Of a stretch of DNA of 64,000 nt, positions 55,031 to 62,871 are shown piece after piece; positions within the stretch are counted from its first letter, which is position 1, and each line of letters starts with the position of its first letter. Location of the stretch: the NCBI GenBank assembly GCA_902762785.1, contig CACWPL010000013.1, positions 1 to 64,000 on the forward strand, given 5' to 3'. Made by a program: the position numbers and the translations under genes. Origin of the DNA: an uncultured Ruminococcus sp. GTDB lineage: Bacteria > Bacillota > Clostridia > Oscillospirales > Ruminococcaceae. The notes below the pieces were generated by a model, which was not told the origin of the DNA, made no database searches, and saw nothing but the letters and a program-made list of their open reading frames with translations.

Positions 55031-55066
55031 GCCCCTCCCTCCGTTTGCGGAGAGAGGGGCATTTTT
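55031..55066 (+). terminator. Terminator of the deaminase-like gene
   Basis: A 13-bp stem with one mismatch (55031-55043 with 55048-55060) is followed by ATTTTT. Confidence 0.92.
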
Positions 55067-55110
55067 GTGCCTATCGACGCGGTCTATACCGAATGATCGA
55101 AGATCGGTAT

Positions 55111-55140
55111 TTTACAACGGCCGCCCGCATATGGTATGAT
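55111..55140 (+). promoter_or_regulatory. Promoter of the ACT-domain protein gene
   Basis: TTTACA (55111-55116) and TATGAT (55135-55140) are 18 bases apart; TTACAA one base later gives 17. Confidence 0.75.
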
Positions 55141-55170
55141 AAAGAAAAGCAAGTTTCTGGAGGTGATACC

Positions 55171-55437
55171 ATGCGAGAGAACGAGGCACAGACGCGCATC
55201 GAGATCCGCGTGCGCGACCGGGTCGGGGTGGTCAGCGAGATCACGGGGGCGATCGCGTCGCTGGGGCTCCCCATCCGCCAGCACCAGGCGCGGGTCGTGC
55301 GGGAGCGGAGCGGGCAGGAGGTGTCCGTGTTCCGGGCAGACCTTGCCGCCGATGAGGCCGGGATCCGCGACCTGCGGCGCCGGATCACGCGCATCAAGGG
55401 CTTTTTGGACATCCAGGAGCTAGGCCGCTACGGATAA
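55171..55437 (+). CDS. Stand-alone ACT-domain protein
   Basis: The 88-residue protein is a single ACT-like domain: IEIRVRDRVGVVSEITGAIASLGLPI is the typical first strand-helix unit, followed by two strands and a final helix (IRDLRRRITRIKGFLDIQEL). ACT domains bind amino acids or other small ligands; stand-alone members often regulate partner enzymes. ATG 55171 follows GGAGGTG. It is transcribed alone. Confidence 0.82.
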   Translation: MRENEAQTRIEIRVRDRVGVVSEITGAIASLGLPIRQHQARVVRERSGQEVSVFRADLAADEAGIRDLRRRITRIKGFLDIQELGRYG

Positions 55438-55466
55438 AAGAGCAGCGCCCGCACGGACGCTGCTCT
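55438..55466. terminator. Bidirectional terminator between the ACT gene and scfB
   Basis: A 9-bp stem (AGAGCAGCG/CGCTGCTCT) between convergent genes is followed by CTTTT on the plus strand and TTTT on the minus strand. Confidence 0.88.
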
Positions 55467-55473
55467 CTTTTGC

Positions 55474-56850
55474 TTACTCCGCCTCGCCGCGCTCGAGCGA
55501 CTTGACGGCCTGGATCATGATGGCACATTCCACGCGCTTCTTCTCCATCTCGCAGGAGAGGTCGTGCGCCGTGTGGATGTCGCCCATGTACTCGTAGTTG
55601 TTGGCATTGCAGCCGCCGCTGCAATAGAACCGTGCCCAGCACTCGCGGCACTTGGGCTTGTTGTAGATGTGCGCCTCGGCGAAATCCTTCTTCATGTCCT
55701 CGTTGAAGGTGCCCTCATCGAGGTTGCCCATCTTGTACTCCTCCTTGCCGACGAACTGGTGGCAGGGATAGATGTCGCCGTCCGGGGTGATGGCGACGTA
55801 CTCATTGCCGCACCCGCAGCCGCGCAGACGCTTGACCGCGCAGGGGCCTTGGTCAAGGTCGATCATGAAGTGGAAGAAATTGAAGTGCTTGCCGTTCTTG
55901 TCGTTCTCGAGGAGACGCTGCGATAGACGCTCGTACTCCGCGAAGACCTTCGGCAGGTCCTCCTCGGTGATGGCATAGCCCAGCTTCGGATCGGCCACGA
56001 CAGGCTCCACGGAGATCTGGTCGAAGCCGGCCTCGTAGAGACTGAACACGTCCTCGGAGAAGTCGAGGTTGTACTTGGTAAACGTACCGCGGACATACCA
56101 GTCGCGGTCGCGGCTGCGCGCATCCACGAGCTTCTTGAACTTCGGGAGGATGACGTCATAGCTCCCCTGCCCGCCGGGCGTGGGACGCATGCGGTCGTTG
56201 ACCTCCTTGCGGCCGTCGATGGAGAGGACGACATTGCTCATCTCGCGGTTGATGAACTCGATCTTGTCATCGGTGAGGAGCATGCCGTTGGTGGTGATGG
56301 TGAAGCGGAAGTTCTTGCCGTACTCCGTCTCACGGCGGCGTGCATAGCGCACGATCTCCTTGACGGCATCGAAATTCATCAGCGGCTCGCCGCCGAAGAA
56401 ATCCAGCTCGAGGTTCTTGCGGTCGCCGGAGCGCTCGAGGAGGAAGTCGATGGCCTTCTTGCCCGTCTCGACCGGCATGAGCTTGCGGCCGGTGCCGAAA
56501 TCGCCGGTGGACGCGAAGCAATACTTGCAACGCAGGTTGCAGTCGTGGGAGATGTGGAGGCACATGGCCTTGATCGGCGATGCCACGGTGAACTTGGCGA
56601 ATTTCTCATACTCGTCCGGCGAGAAGAGGATCTTCTCCTCGCAGAGCGCCGCGAGCTCCTTGTAGCACTCGCGGACCTCGGCGGGATCGTGCTGCGGGAG
56701 CGCCGCGAGGATCTCCTGGGGACATTCCTCTGCGAACGGGGGCGCCGCGTAGTCCAGCAGGTCATAGGTCAGCTTGTCGACGATATGGACGCCGCCGCTA
56801 TTGACATCGAGCACGATGTAGAGGCCGCCCAGTGCATATTTATGGATCAT
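55474..56850 (-). CDS. scfB: SCIFF maturase, thioether-forming radical SAM/SPASM enzyme
   Basis: The 458-residue enzyme has the radical SAM cluster motif CNLRCKYC (C-x3-C-x2-C), SAM-binding FFGGEPLMN and a Cys-rich SPASM region (CGCGNEYV, GDIYPCHQF, CRECWARFYCSGGC) for auxiliary iron-sulfur clusters. The start MIHKYALGGLYIVLDVNSGG is the usual N-terminus of SCIFF maturases, so ATG 56850 is preferred to an upstream in-frame ATG at 56874 that has no ribosome-binding site. It installs Cys-to-Thr thioether links in the peptide encoded just upstream. Confidence 0.95.
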   Translation of the reverse strand: MIHKYALGGLYIVLDVNSGGVHIVDKLTYDLLDYAAPPFAEECPQEILAALPQHDPAEVRECYKELAALCEEKILFSPDEYEKFAKFTVASPIKAMCLHISHDCNLRCKYCFASTGDFGTGRKLMPVETGKKAIDFLLERSGDRKNLELDFFGGEPLMNFDAVKEIVRYARRRETEYGKNFRFTITTNGMLLTDDKIEFINREMSNVVLSIDGRKEVNDRMRPTPGGQGSYDVILPKFKKLVDARSRDRDWYVRGTFTKYNLDFSEDVFSLYEAGFDQISVEPVVADPKLGYAITEEDLPKVFAEYERLSQRLLENDKNGKHFNFFHFMIDLDQGPCAVKRLRGCGCGNEYVAITPDGDIYPCHQFVGKEEYKMGNLDEGTFNEDMKKDFAEAHIYNKPKCRECWARFYCSGGCNANNYEYMGDIHTAHDLSCEMEKKRVECAIMIQAVKSLERGEAE

Positions 56851-56903
56851 AGGGTCATCCGTCCTTTTTATCATGGTGACAGACCGGCGCAGCGGTCTGC
56901 AAG

Positions 56904-56933
56904 AAAAATGCCCCACACGTTCTGTGCGGGGCA
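56904..56933 (-). terminator. Attenuating terminator between scfA and scfB
   Basis: On the minus strand a stem (TGCCCC/GGGGCA outer, ACA/TGT inner with a 2-base bulge) is followed by five Ts, 18 bases after the scfA stop. It should end most transcripts after the peptide gene and let a few reach the maturase. Confidence 0.82.
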
Positions 56934-56951
56934 CGAAGCATAGCCGAAGCC

Positions 56952-57098
56952 TTACTTCTCGTCTCTCTCACACTTCTGGTTCGCAACAGTGCAGGAAGTC
57001 TTGCAGGCAGACTGGCAGGATGCCTGGCAGTTGCCGCAGCCGCCCTTCTGTGCGCTCTCCTTCAGGTTCGCCTTGTTGATGGTGACGATGTGCTTCAT
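56952..57098 (-). CDS. scfA: SCIFF ribosomal peptide precursor (six cysteines in forty-five)
   Basis: The 48-residue peptide MKHIVTINKANLKESAQKGG continues with CGNCQASCQSACKTSCT and QKC, giving six cysteines at positions 21, 24, 28, 32, 36 and 43, the SCIFF pattern. It is the substrate of the radical SAM enzyme encoded next to it and is nearly universal in clostridia, though its end function is unknown. ATG 57098 follows GGGAGG. It has its own strong promoter and a terminator before scfB. Confidence 0.96.
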   Translation of the reverse strand: MKHIVTINKANLKESAQKGGCGNCQASCQSACKTSCTVANQKCERDEK

Positions 57099-57138
57099 AG
57101 TGCTTACCTCCCTTTTCAGAGACATGCTCTTTTTTTTT

Positions 57139-57167
57139 ATTATACCATATTTTGCAGCAGATGGCAA
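57139..57167 (-). promoter_or_regulatory. Promoter of scfA-scfB
   Basis: On the minus strand TTGCCA (57162-57167) and TATAAT (57139-57144) are 17 bases apart, followed by a run of A. Confidence 0.88.
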
Positions 57168-57224
57168 GGGGTTTTGAAAAAAAAGTTAGCGAAGATGCAG
57201 ATCTGTTGGACAGATATGGTGCGT

Positions 57225-57911
57225 TCAAGCCTCGGCGTCCTCCTCCGGGGTGACGATGTCGCCGCCGATGAAATGTCGTCCCGTCTGCCGGCACGCCTCG
57301 AGCACGGAATAGCCGCCGCTCGCGGGGTCGCAGACGTAGTCCCCCTCCTGCGTGACGGCCAGGATGAGCTGCTTTTGCAGCTCGACCGGCTTGGAGTGGG
57401 CATGGGTCTTCGCGACCTTTTCGTCCCAGACGTCCGGGATGCTGTGGATCGTCCAGGTCGCCTTGGCCAGCACGGGCTTTTTCTGGATCACGACCAGATA
57501 CTCGCTCTTGCGCCGCGTCCGGTAGCCCATGCCCATGCGCTGCTTGTTCCATGTGATGAGGTCGACACACTGCATGTCGGGCAGCTCCTTGAACCAATCC
57601 CGCACGCCCTCGACCAAATGGAACTTGTCCACCCAGAGGAACAGATACCCGCTCGGGGTGAGCACCCGGAAGATCTCCCTGAAAAAGTCCTGGATCGTGT
57701 CCGACCCCATCTGCGGCAGACTCGAACGCGCCTTACCGCGCTGCTTGCCCTCATTGCCGTAGGACAGCTTATCGAGCACGCCCCGATACTGCGGATCGAA
57801 GAACACCGCCTTGAGGCAGGCGTCCTCGATCTCGCCGAGCAGCTCCCTGCCGTCGCAGAGGTTCCTTTGATCTTCCTTGAACTTTGTTGATCTGAGGATC
57901 AACGGCTCCAT
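57225..57911 (-). CDS. Orphan DNA methyltransferase (N6-adenine/N4-cytosine type)
   Basis: The 228-residue protein has the catalytic motif IV as DPQY (in VFFDPQYRGVL) before the SAM-binding motif I-like CDPASGGYSVLEAC, the beta-group order. TWNKQRMGMGYRTRRKSEYLVVI and HAHSKPVELQKQLI are typical of small site-specific methyltransferases. No restriction endonuclease is nearby, so it is an orphan enzyme, perhaps phage-derived or regulatory. ATG 57911 lies close behind GGAGGGAG. It sits between the TIGR04086 gene and the SCIFF genes, which are normally adjacent. Confidence 0.85.
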   Translation of the reverse strand: MEPLILRSTKFKEDQRNLCDGRELLGEIEDACLKAVFFDPQYRGVLDKLSYGNEGKQRGKARSSLPQMGSDTIQDFFREIFRVLTPSGYLFLWVDKFHLVEGVRDWFKELPDMQCVDLITWNKQRMGMGYRTRRKSEYLVVIQKKPVLAKATWTIHSIPDVWDEKVAKTHAHSKPVELQKQLILAVTQEGDYVCDPASGGYSVLEACRQTGRHFIGGDIVTPEEDAEA

Positions 57912-57950
57912 CTCCCTCCGAATATCCCGCGCTGCCGCGGGGCCTCCCTG

Positions 57951-58379
57951 TCATTTCCCGATCCTGCGCAGCAGATGTGCAGAATCGGGCGGCCGATGGA
58001 TACGGACGTTCACACCGCCGACCCCGCCTGCGATGCCGCAGACGAGCATCCCTACGCAGCGAACGAGCATCCGTGACATCAGGATGTCCCCGAAGTACCA
58101 CGCCGACGCGACGGCCGCCATGCTCATCAGCAGACCGCAGAGGAGTCCTGTGACGGCGCCGTGTGTCCGTCCATGCAGACCGGCGTGCCATCCTGCCCAC
58201 GCGGCGCCCATCCACCAAAAGAGCTGTGCCGCCGCGCGTGTCAGCCACACCGGCAGCAGACCGCAGACCATCGTGACCCCGGCCAAACAGAAAACACCGG
58301 CCGCCGGGAACAGCAGTCCCCCTGCGGCCGCAGTCAGATAACGTGTCACGCCTCGCTCTCGATACCGCCAATGCCGCAT
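57951..58379 (-). CDS. TIGR04086 family membrane protein
   Basis: The 142-residue protein has four membrane helices rich in Gly and Ala, including AGLHGRTHGAVTGLLCGLLM, as in the TIGR04086 family found between yajC and scfA in clostridia. That neighbourhood (yajC just upstream, scfA one gene away) supports the assignment more than the sequence does. Function unknown. Confidence 0.75.
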   Translation of the reverse strand: MRHWRYRERGVTRYLTAAAGGLLFPAAGVFCLAGVTMVCGLLPVWLTRAAAQLFWWMGAAWAGWHAGLHGRTHGAVTGLLCGLLMSMAAVASAWYFGDILMSRMLVRCVGMLVCGIAGGVGGVNVRIHRPPDSAHLLRRIGK

Positions 58380-58432
58380 CTCCTCACATCCTTCACCTCA
58401 GGATGCTACAGCCTATGCGGCGGCGGGCGGGA

Positions 58433-58909
58433 TCATTCGTCCTTCGGCTTGCCGGTCGGGAGCTGGGTGCGCTTCTTGTCCTTCTCTGCCTTCGCGGCGG
58501 CAGCAGCCTCCGCGGCAGTCACGTTCTCCTTGATGGCGTCCTGCTTGAGACGGATCTTGAGGCGGTCGCTGCCCGTCTCGAGGATGACCGTCTCGGTCGC
58601 CTCCTCCACACGCAGCACGATGCCCACGATGCCGCCGATCGTCACGACCTCGTCGCCGACCTGGAGGCTCTTCTGCATCGCACGCTGCTCCTTGTCCGCC
58701 TTCTGCTGCGGACGGATCATGATCAGATACAGGAACACCAGCAGCAGGATCGGCAGACCGAGCGTCGAAAACAGCGCCATCGCTGTACTGCCGCCGGACG
58801 CAGACGCACCGGCCGCCGTGTCGGATGCGAATGCGGTCACGCTGCCCATACCGGTCATCGCTGCGGTGCTGCCGAGGACGGCGCACGCGCGGATCATGTT
58901 CTTCTTCAT
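58433..58909 (-). CDS. yajC: Preprotein translocase subunit YajC
   Basis: The 158-residue protein has a signal-like N-terminus (MKKNMIRACAVLGSTAAMTG), then the YajC core: one membrane helix (LPILLLVFLYLIMIRPQQK) and GDEVVTIGGIVGIVLRVEEATETVILET. It is an accessory part of the SecDF-YajC complex. The extra N-terminal 45 residues and the Lys/Glu-rich tail make it longer than the usual 90-110. ATG 58909 follows AGGAGG. Confidence 0.93.
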   Translation of the reverse strand: MKKNMIRACAVLGSTAAMTGMGSVTAFASDTAAGASASGGSTAMALFSTLGLPILLLVFLYLIMIRPQQKADKEQRAMQKSLQVGDEVVTIGGIVGIVLRVEEATETVILETGSDRLKIRLKQDAIKENVTAAEAAAAAKAEKDKKRTQLPTGKPKDE

Positions 58910-58931
58910 CAAATACGACCTCCTAATGTGT

Positions 58932-60317
58932 TCACTTGGCTTGGATGTAAGCGTCGATGGACTTCGCCGCCGTCTTACCGGCACCCATCGCGAGGATGAC
59001 GGTCGCGGCGCCGGTCACGGCATCGCCGCCGGCATAGACGCCGGTCTTGGTCGTCATCATCGACTCGTCTACGACGAGACAGCCGCGGCGGTCGGCCTCG
59101 AGCCCCTCGGTGGTCGTGCGAATCAGCGGATTCGGCGAGGTGCCGATCGCCATGATGACCGTATCGACCGCGAGCTCGTACTCCGAGTCCTCCACCGGGA
59201 CAGGCTTGCGTCTGCCGCTGGCATCCGGCTCCCCGAGCTCCATCCGCTGCAGCACGGCCGCGCGGACACGTCCGTTCTCATCACCGACGAGACGAACAGG
59301 GTTATTCAGGTTGAGAAACTCGACGCCCTCCTCCTTGGCGTGGTGGATCTCCTCGCGGCGGGCAGGCATCTCTTCCTCACCGCGGCGGTACACGATGTAG
59401 ACATGCTCGGCGCCCATACGCAGTGCGGAGCGTGCGGCGTCCATCGCCACATTGCCGCCGCCGACCACGGCGACAGCCTTGGACTTCAGGACAGGCGTAT
59501 CATAGCCCTCCTTGTAGCCCTTCATCAGATTGATGCGGGTGAGGTACTCGTTCGCGGAGCAAACGCCCACGAGGCCCTCGCCCTCGATGTCCATGAAGCG
59601 CGGCAGACCGGCACCCGAGCCGACGAACACGGCCTCATAGCCGTCCTCCATGAGCTCGTCGATGCTGAGGACCTTGCCGATGATCATGTTCGTCATGATC
59701 TCGACGCCGAGGCCCTTGAGGCTCTCGATCTCCTTCTGCACGATGTCCTTGGGCAGACGGAACTCCGGGATGCCGTACATCAGCACGCCGCCCGCCGTGT
59801 GGAACGCCTCGAACACCGTCACCTGGTAGCCGAGCCGTGCGAGGTCGCCCGCGCAGGTCAGGCCCGCAGGGCCGCCGCCGACGATCGCGACCTTATGGCC
59901 GTTCGGTGCCGGACGCTCGGTGGTATCCGTGCCGTTCTTCATGTGCATATCGGCCGCGAACCGCTCGAGGCGGCCGATGCCGACCGGCTCGCCCTTGATG
60001 CCGCGGACGCACTTGCTCTCGCACTGGCGCTCCTGCGGACATACGCGCCCGCAGACGGCGGGCAGGCTGCTGGTGGAACGGATGATGGCATAGGCGCCCT
60101 CGGTGTCGCCCTCCGTCAGCGCATGGATGAACTCCGGGATGCGCACGTTCACGGGACATCCCGAAACGCAGGGGCTATTCTTGCAGTTGAGGCAGCGCGC
60201 CGCCTCCTCTGCGGCCAGCTCGGCGGTGTAGCCGAGGGAGACCTCCTCGAAATTCCGTGCGCGGACCTTGGGGTCCTGCTCCGGCATGGGGGTCTTGGTC
60301 TGTGTCATGTTCGGCAT
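58932..60317 (-). CDS. nfnB: NADH-dependent ferredoxin:NADP+ oxidoreductase subunit B (GltD-like)
   Basis: The 461-residue flavoprotein has two [4Fe-4S] Cys sets (CLNCKNSPCVSGCPVN and CGRVCPQERQCESKCVRG), an FAD site VAIVGGGPAGLTCAGDLARL and an NADPH site VAVVGGGNVAMDAAR. It is often annotated as glutamate synthase small chain, but with the [2Fe-2S] partner encoded just upstream and no large chain it fits NfnAB, which couples NADH, NADPH and ferredoxin by electron bifurcation. ATG 60317 is 9 bases behind GAGGAG; ATG 60326 abuts that site. Confidence 0.88.
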   Translation of the reverse strand: MPNMTQTKTPMPEQDPKVRARNFEEVSLGYTAELAAEEAARCLNCKNSPCVSGCPVNVRIPEFIHALTEGDTEGAYAIIRSTSSLPAVCGRVCPQERQCESKCVRGIKGEPVGIGRLERFAADMHMKNGTDTTERPAPNGHKVAIVGGGPAGLTCAGDLARLGYQVTVFEAFHTAGGVLMYGIPEFRLPKDIVQKEIESLKGLGVEIMTNMIIGKVLSIDELMEDGYEAVFVGSGAGLPRFMDIEGEGLVGVCSANEYLTRINLMKGYKEGYDTPVLKSKAVAVVGGGNVAMDAARSALRMGAEHVYIVYRRGEEEMPARREEIHHAKEEGVEFLNLNNPVRLVGDENGRVRAAVLQRMELGEPDASGRRKPVPVEDSEYELAVDTVIMAIGTSPNPLIRTTTEGLEADRRGCLVVDESMMTTKTGVYAGGDAVTGAATVILAMGAGKTAAKSIDAYIQAK

Positions 60318-60318
60318 A

Positions 60319-61164
60319 TCACGCATCTCCTCTCTTCTGCTCGGCGAGCGTCATCATACGGCAGTCTGCCTCACGCTCGCGGAACACGCCGCTGCGGCGC
60401 ATCAGCTCGTCATAATCGACCTCGTGGCCGTCAAAATCCGGGCCCTCGACGCAGGCATAGCGCGTCTTGCCGCCGACCGTGACGCGGCAGCCGCCGCACA
60501 TGCCGGTGCCGTCGATCATGATGGGGTTGAGCGAGACGATCGTCTTGATGCCATACGGCTCGGTGACCTTGCTGACGAACTTCATCATCGGCACGGGACC
60601 GATGGCGATGACGCAGTCATACTTCGCACCGGCCTCGATCTGCTCGCGCAGGGCGTCCGTCACGAAGCCCTTGCGGCCGTAGCTGCCGTCATCCGTACAG
60701 ACGGTCAGACGGGTGCTGTGGGCCTTGAAGGCGTCCTCGAGGATGACGATGTCCTTGCTGCGGAAGCCGGCGATCACATCGACCTCCAGTCCCTCCGCGA
60801 AATACTTCTTTGCCTGGGGATACGCGATGGCGCAGCCCACGCCGCCGCCGATCACGCAGATGCGCTTGGCGCCCTCCGGGATCTCGGTCGGGACACCGAG
60901 CGGGCCGACCACGTCGAGGATGCTGTCGCCCTCGTTCAGGGCCGCGAGCTTGAGGGTCGAGCGCCCCACGAGCTGGAAGATCAGCGTGATGGTGCCGGCC
61001 TCACGGTCGCAGTCGTTGACGGTGAGCGGCACGCGCTCGCCCTGCTCGTCCACACGATAGATGACGAACTGTCCCGGCTGCACTTTCTTTGCGATATAAG
61101 GCGCTTCGATCTCCATCAGCACGACGCTGGGGTTCAGCACCTCTTTTCTTTTGATCAGATACAT
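60319..61164 (-). CDS. nfnA: NADH-dependent ferredoxin:NADP+ oxidoreductase subunit A
   Basis: The 281-residue protein has a ferredoxin-reductase fold with an FAD part (QPGQFVIYRVDEQGERVPLT), a nucleotide part (RICVIGGGVGCAIAYPQ) and the [2Fe-2S] motif DGTGMCGGC with the later Cys of YACVEGPDFDGHEVDYD. This set is typical of NfnA and of dihydroorotate/sulfide dehydrogenase electron-transfer subunits; the nfnB-like gene one base downstream decides for NfnA. ATG 61164 follows GGAGG. It heads the nfnAB-yajC-TIGR04086 operon. Confidence 0.9.
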   Translation of the reverse strand: MYLIKRKEVLNPSVVLMEIEAPYIAKKVQPGQFVIYRVDEQGERVPLTVNDCDREAGTITLIFQLVGRSTLKLAALNEGDSILDVVGPLGVPTEIPEGAKRICVIGGGVGCAIAYPQAKKYFAEGLEVDVIAGFRSKDIVILEDAFKAHSTRLTVCTDDGSYGRKGFVTDALREQIEAGAKYDCVIAIGPVPMMKFVSKVTEPYGIKTIVSLNPIMIDGTGMCGGCRVTVGGKTRYACVEGPDFDGHEVDYDELMRRSGVFREREADCRMMTLAEQKRGDA

Positions 61165-61219
61165 AGTCCTGCCTCCTTCTCCGCACGGCACAGTGTGCCG
61201 GTCTGGAACTACTCATTAT

Positions 61220-61248
61220 ATTATAGCATAGTTAGGCGCCCACGTCAA
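61220..61248 (-). promoter_or_regulatory. Promoter of nfnAB-yajC
   Basis: On the minus strand TTGACG (61243-61248) and TATAAT (61220-61225) are 17 bases apart. Confidence 0.92.
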
Positions 61249-61258
61249 GTTTTTGACG

Positions 61259-61298
61259 AAAAAAGCATCGTCCCTAGGCCTGCGCGAAGGGACGATGC
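61259..61298 (-). terminator. Terminator of the thioredoxin-FTR genes
   Basis: A perfect 11-bp stem (61265-61275 with 61288-61298) is followed on the minus strand by six Ts. Confidence 0.95.
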
Positions 61299-61303
61299 GG
61301 TGT

Positions 61304-61507
61304 TCAGCGGTCGGAATTGTCCTTGTAATAGAGCATGCAGTGGCAATAGCCCTCAAAATTTGGGTCGGCGATCTGGTCGCGGAACTCCTTGCACATGCAC
61401 TTGTTCTCCTCAGTGCGTGCCAAGCGGCAGGGGCAGTAGCCGCCCGTGCGCTTGAGGCCCTCGCGGACCTGCTCCACGATCGCCTTATCCTCGTTCAGGC
61501 GTACCAT
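61304..61507 (-). CDS. Ferredoxin-thioredoxin reductase catalytic-domain protein
   Basis: The 67-residue protein has the FTR catalytic pattern CPC...CMC...CHC (GYCPCRLARTEENKCMCKEF, then GYCHCML), which holds a [4Fe-4S] cluster next to a redox disulfide. It would pass electrons from ferredoxin to thioredoxin. The thioredoxin gene is only three bases upstream, a natural partner. No variable subunit gene is seen, as in other anaerobes with single-gene FTR proteins. Confidence 0.92.
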   Translation of the reverse strand: MVRLNEDKAIVEQVREGLKRTGGYCPCRLARTEENKCMCKEFRDQIADPNFEGYCHCMLYYKDNSDR

Positions 61508-61510
61508 GGC

Positions 61511-61831
61511 TCACACGTCTGCCCCGTTCTCACGGAACAGCTCCAGCAGCGCCGGCTCATCGCGCATACCTACGACGCGCTCCACCTCGTCACCGTCCTT
61601 GAACAGGATCATGGTCGGGATGGCCTGGATGCCGTAGCGTGCCGCCAGTGCGCCCCACTCATCGACATTGACCTTGCCGATGCGCAGTTCAGGATGGGAT
61701 GCGTCCAGCTTCTTCAGGATCTCGCCCTGCATCATGCAGGGGCCGCACCAGGTCGCCCAGAAATCCACCAGGATCGGGGCGCTCTCGGCGATCTCGTCGT
61801 CGAAGCTGACAGGATCGAGCTTTGTGATCAT
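61511..61831 (-). CDS. trxA: Thioredoxin
   Basis: The 106-residue protein has the thioredoxin fold with the WCGPC active site in VDFWATWCGPCMMQ, the cis-proline loop QAIPTMILFKDG and the usual length. ATG 61831 follows GGAGGAG. It is coupled to the FTR-domain gene three bases downstream, suggesting reduction by ferredoxin. The promoter was not found. Confidence 0.96.
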   Translation of the reverse strand: MITKLDPVSFDDEIAESAPILVDFWATWCGPCMMQGEILKKLDASHPELRIGKVNVDEWGALAARYGIQAIPTMILFKDGDEVERVVGMRDEPALLELFRENGADV

Positions 61832-61922
61832 AACGATCTCCTCCTTTTCATCGCTGCGGCACGGTCCGCGCCGCTGTTGAAAGTATCCCCCGGCCGCATC
61901 GTCTCATGCAGCACCGGGTATC

Positions 61923-61954
61923 AAAAAGGCCGGCGGACACTGACGCCCGCCGGC
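61923..61954 (-). terminator. Terminator of the lipoprotein gene
   Basis: An 8-bp stem (GCCGGCGG/CCGCCGGC) is followed on the minus strand by CTTTTTG. Confidence 0.92.
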
Positions 61955-61977
61955 TCCTTTTCGCAGATCGGTCGTGC

Positions 61978-62871
61978 TTACTCAGCAGCGGCTGCATCGT
62001 CCGCAGCAGCAGCATCGTCCGCAGCGGCAGCATCGTCCGTAGCAGCGGCATCATCAGCCGGTGCAGCCTCGCCGTCCATGCCGGAAACGGTGAAGGTGAC
62101 CTCTACCTTCGTCCACTGCTTGAACGCATCGAGGTCAACGATCTGTGCAGAGTAGTCGGCGCAGATGTCGAGCGCGTTGCCGTCGGCGTCATAGAGCGGG
62201 CCATCAACAGAGCGGCCGTCAGCGGAGGGCTTGTCTACCCAGGAATTGAAAAGGTTCGTGCGGGTCTCCTTACCGTCATCGGAGGAGGTGTAGTTCTTCG
62301 CAGAGAGGGCGACCTCGTTGCCGTCGACCTTGACGCTGTCCACAGTCAGCACGATGCCGGGATACATGGTCTCGCCGTCCGGGATCATGACAGCCAGGAA
62401 GCTCAGGCCCTCGGGGGTGTACTCGCCGTTCACGTCGCCGGTGGTGTCATAGCGGAAGCCGTTGGTGTCCGCATTGACGCTGACGGTGTACTGGCCGTTG
62501 CCGGTGATGTCAGCGATGCCGGCATCATAGGACAGCATGTAGCCATCCTTCGTGGAGGAGCCCCAATACTGGATCCACCACTGGCCGTCAACGATCGCCA
62601 GATAGGCCTGGCCGGGCGCTGCGTCCTTGGCCTCCTCGAACTCGACATCGTTCCGCTCGACCTCGACAGCGTTGGCATCAGCGTCCGCATCCGCGGTCGT
62701 GGCCTCGGTCTCTGCCTCGGTGGTCGCCTCGGTAGCGGCCTCGGTAGCAGCCTCGGTCGGAGCCTGGCTCTCGGTGCTGCCGCCGCCGCAGGCGACTGCG
62801 GTGGTGCCCATCATCAGGGCCGCGAGCAGACATGCCAGATACTTCTTGCTATTTCTCATGCTAGTTCTCAT
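61978..62871 (-). CDS. Lipoprotein with an acidic low-complexity N-terminus and Ala/Asp repeat tail
   Basis: The 297-residue protein has a lipobox (TTAVACGGG), a Glu/Thr/Ala-rich linker (TEAATEAATEATTEAETEAT), a globular region of about 180 residues with many aromatic and Gly residues (AIVDGQWWIQYWGSSTKDGY) and a C-terminal run of AADDAAA-type repeats. No family was recognised; the globular part is beta-rich and might bind carbohydrate. ATG 62871 follows GAGGA. It is transcribed alone. Confidence 0.75.
   Translation of the reverse strand: MRTSMRNSKKYLACLLAALMMGTTAVACGGGSTESQAPTEAATEAATEATTEAETEATTADADADANAVEVERNDVEFEEAKDAAPGQAYLAIVDGQWWIQYWGSSTKDGYMLSYDAGIADITGNGQYTVSVNADTNGFRYDTTGDVNGEYTPEGLSFLAVMIPDGETMYPGIVLTVDSVKVDGNEVALSAKNYTSSDDGKETRTNLFNSWVDKPSADGRSVDGPLYDADGNALDICADYSAQIVDLDAFKQWTKVEVTFTVSGMDGEAAPADDAAATDDAAAADDAAAADDAAAAE

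Noticed and set aside
58932..60317. Glutamate synthase small subunit as the function
   Set aside because: There is no large subunit nearby and an NfnA-type [2Fe-2S] flavoprotein gene lies one base upstream, which fits NfnB better.
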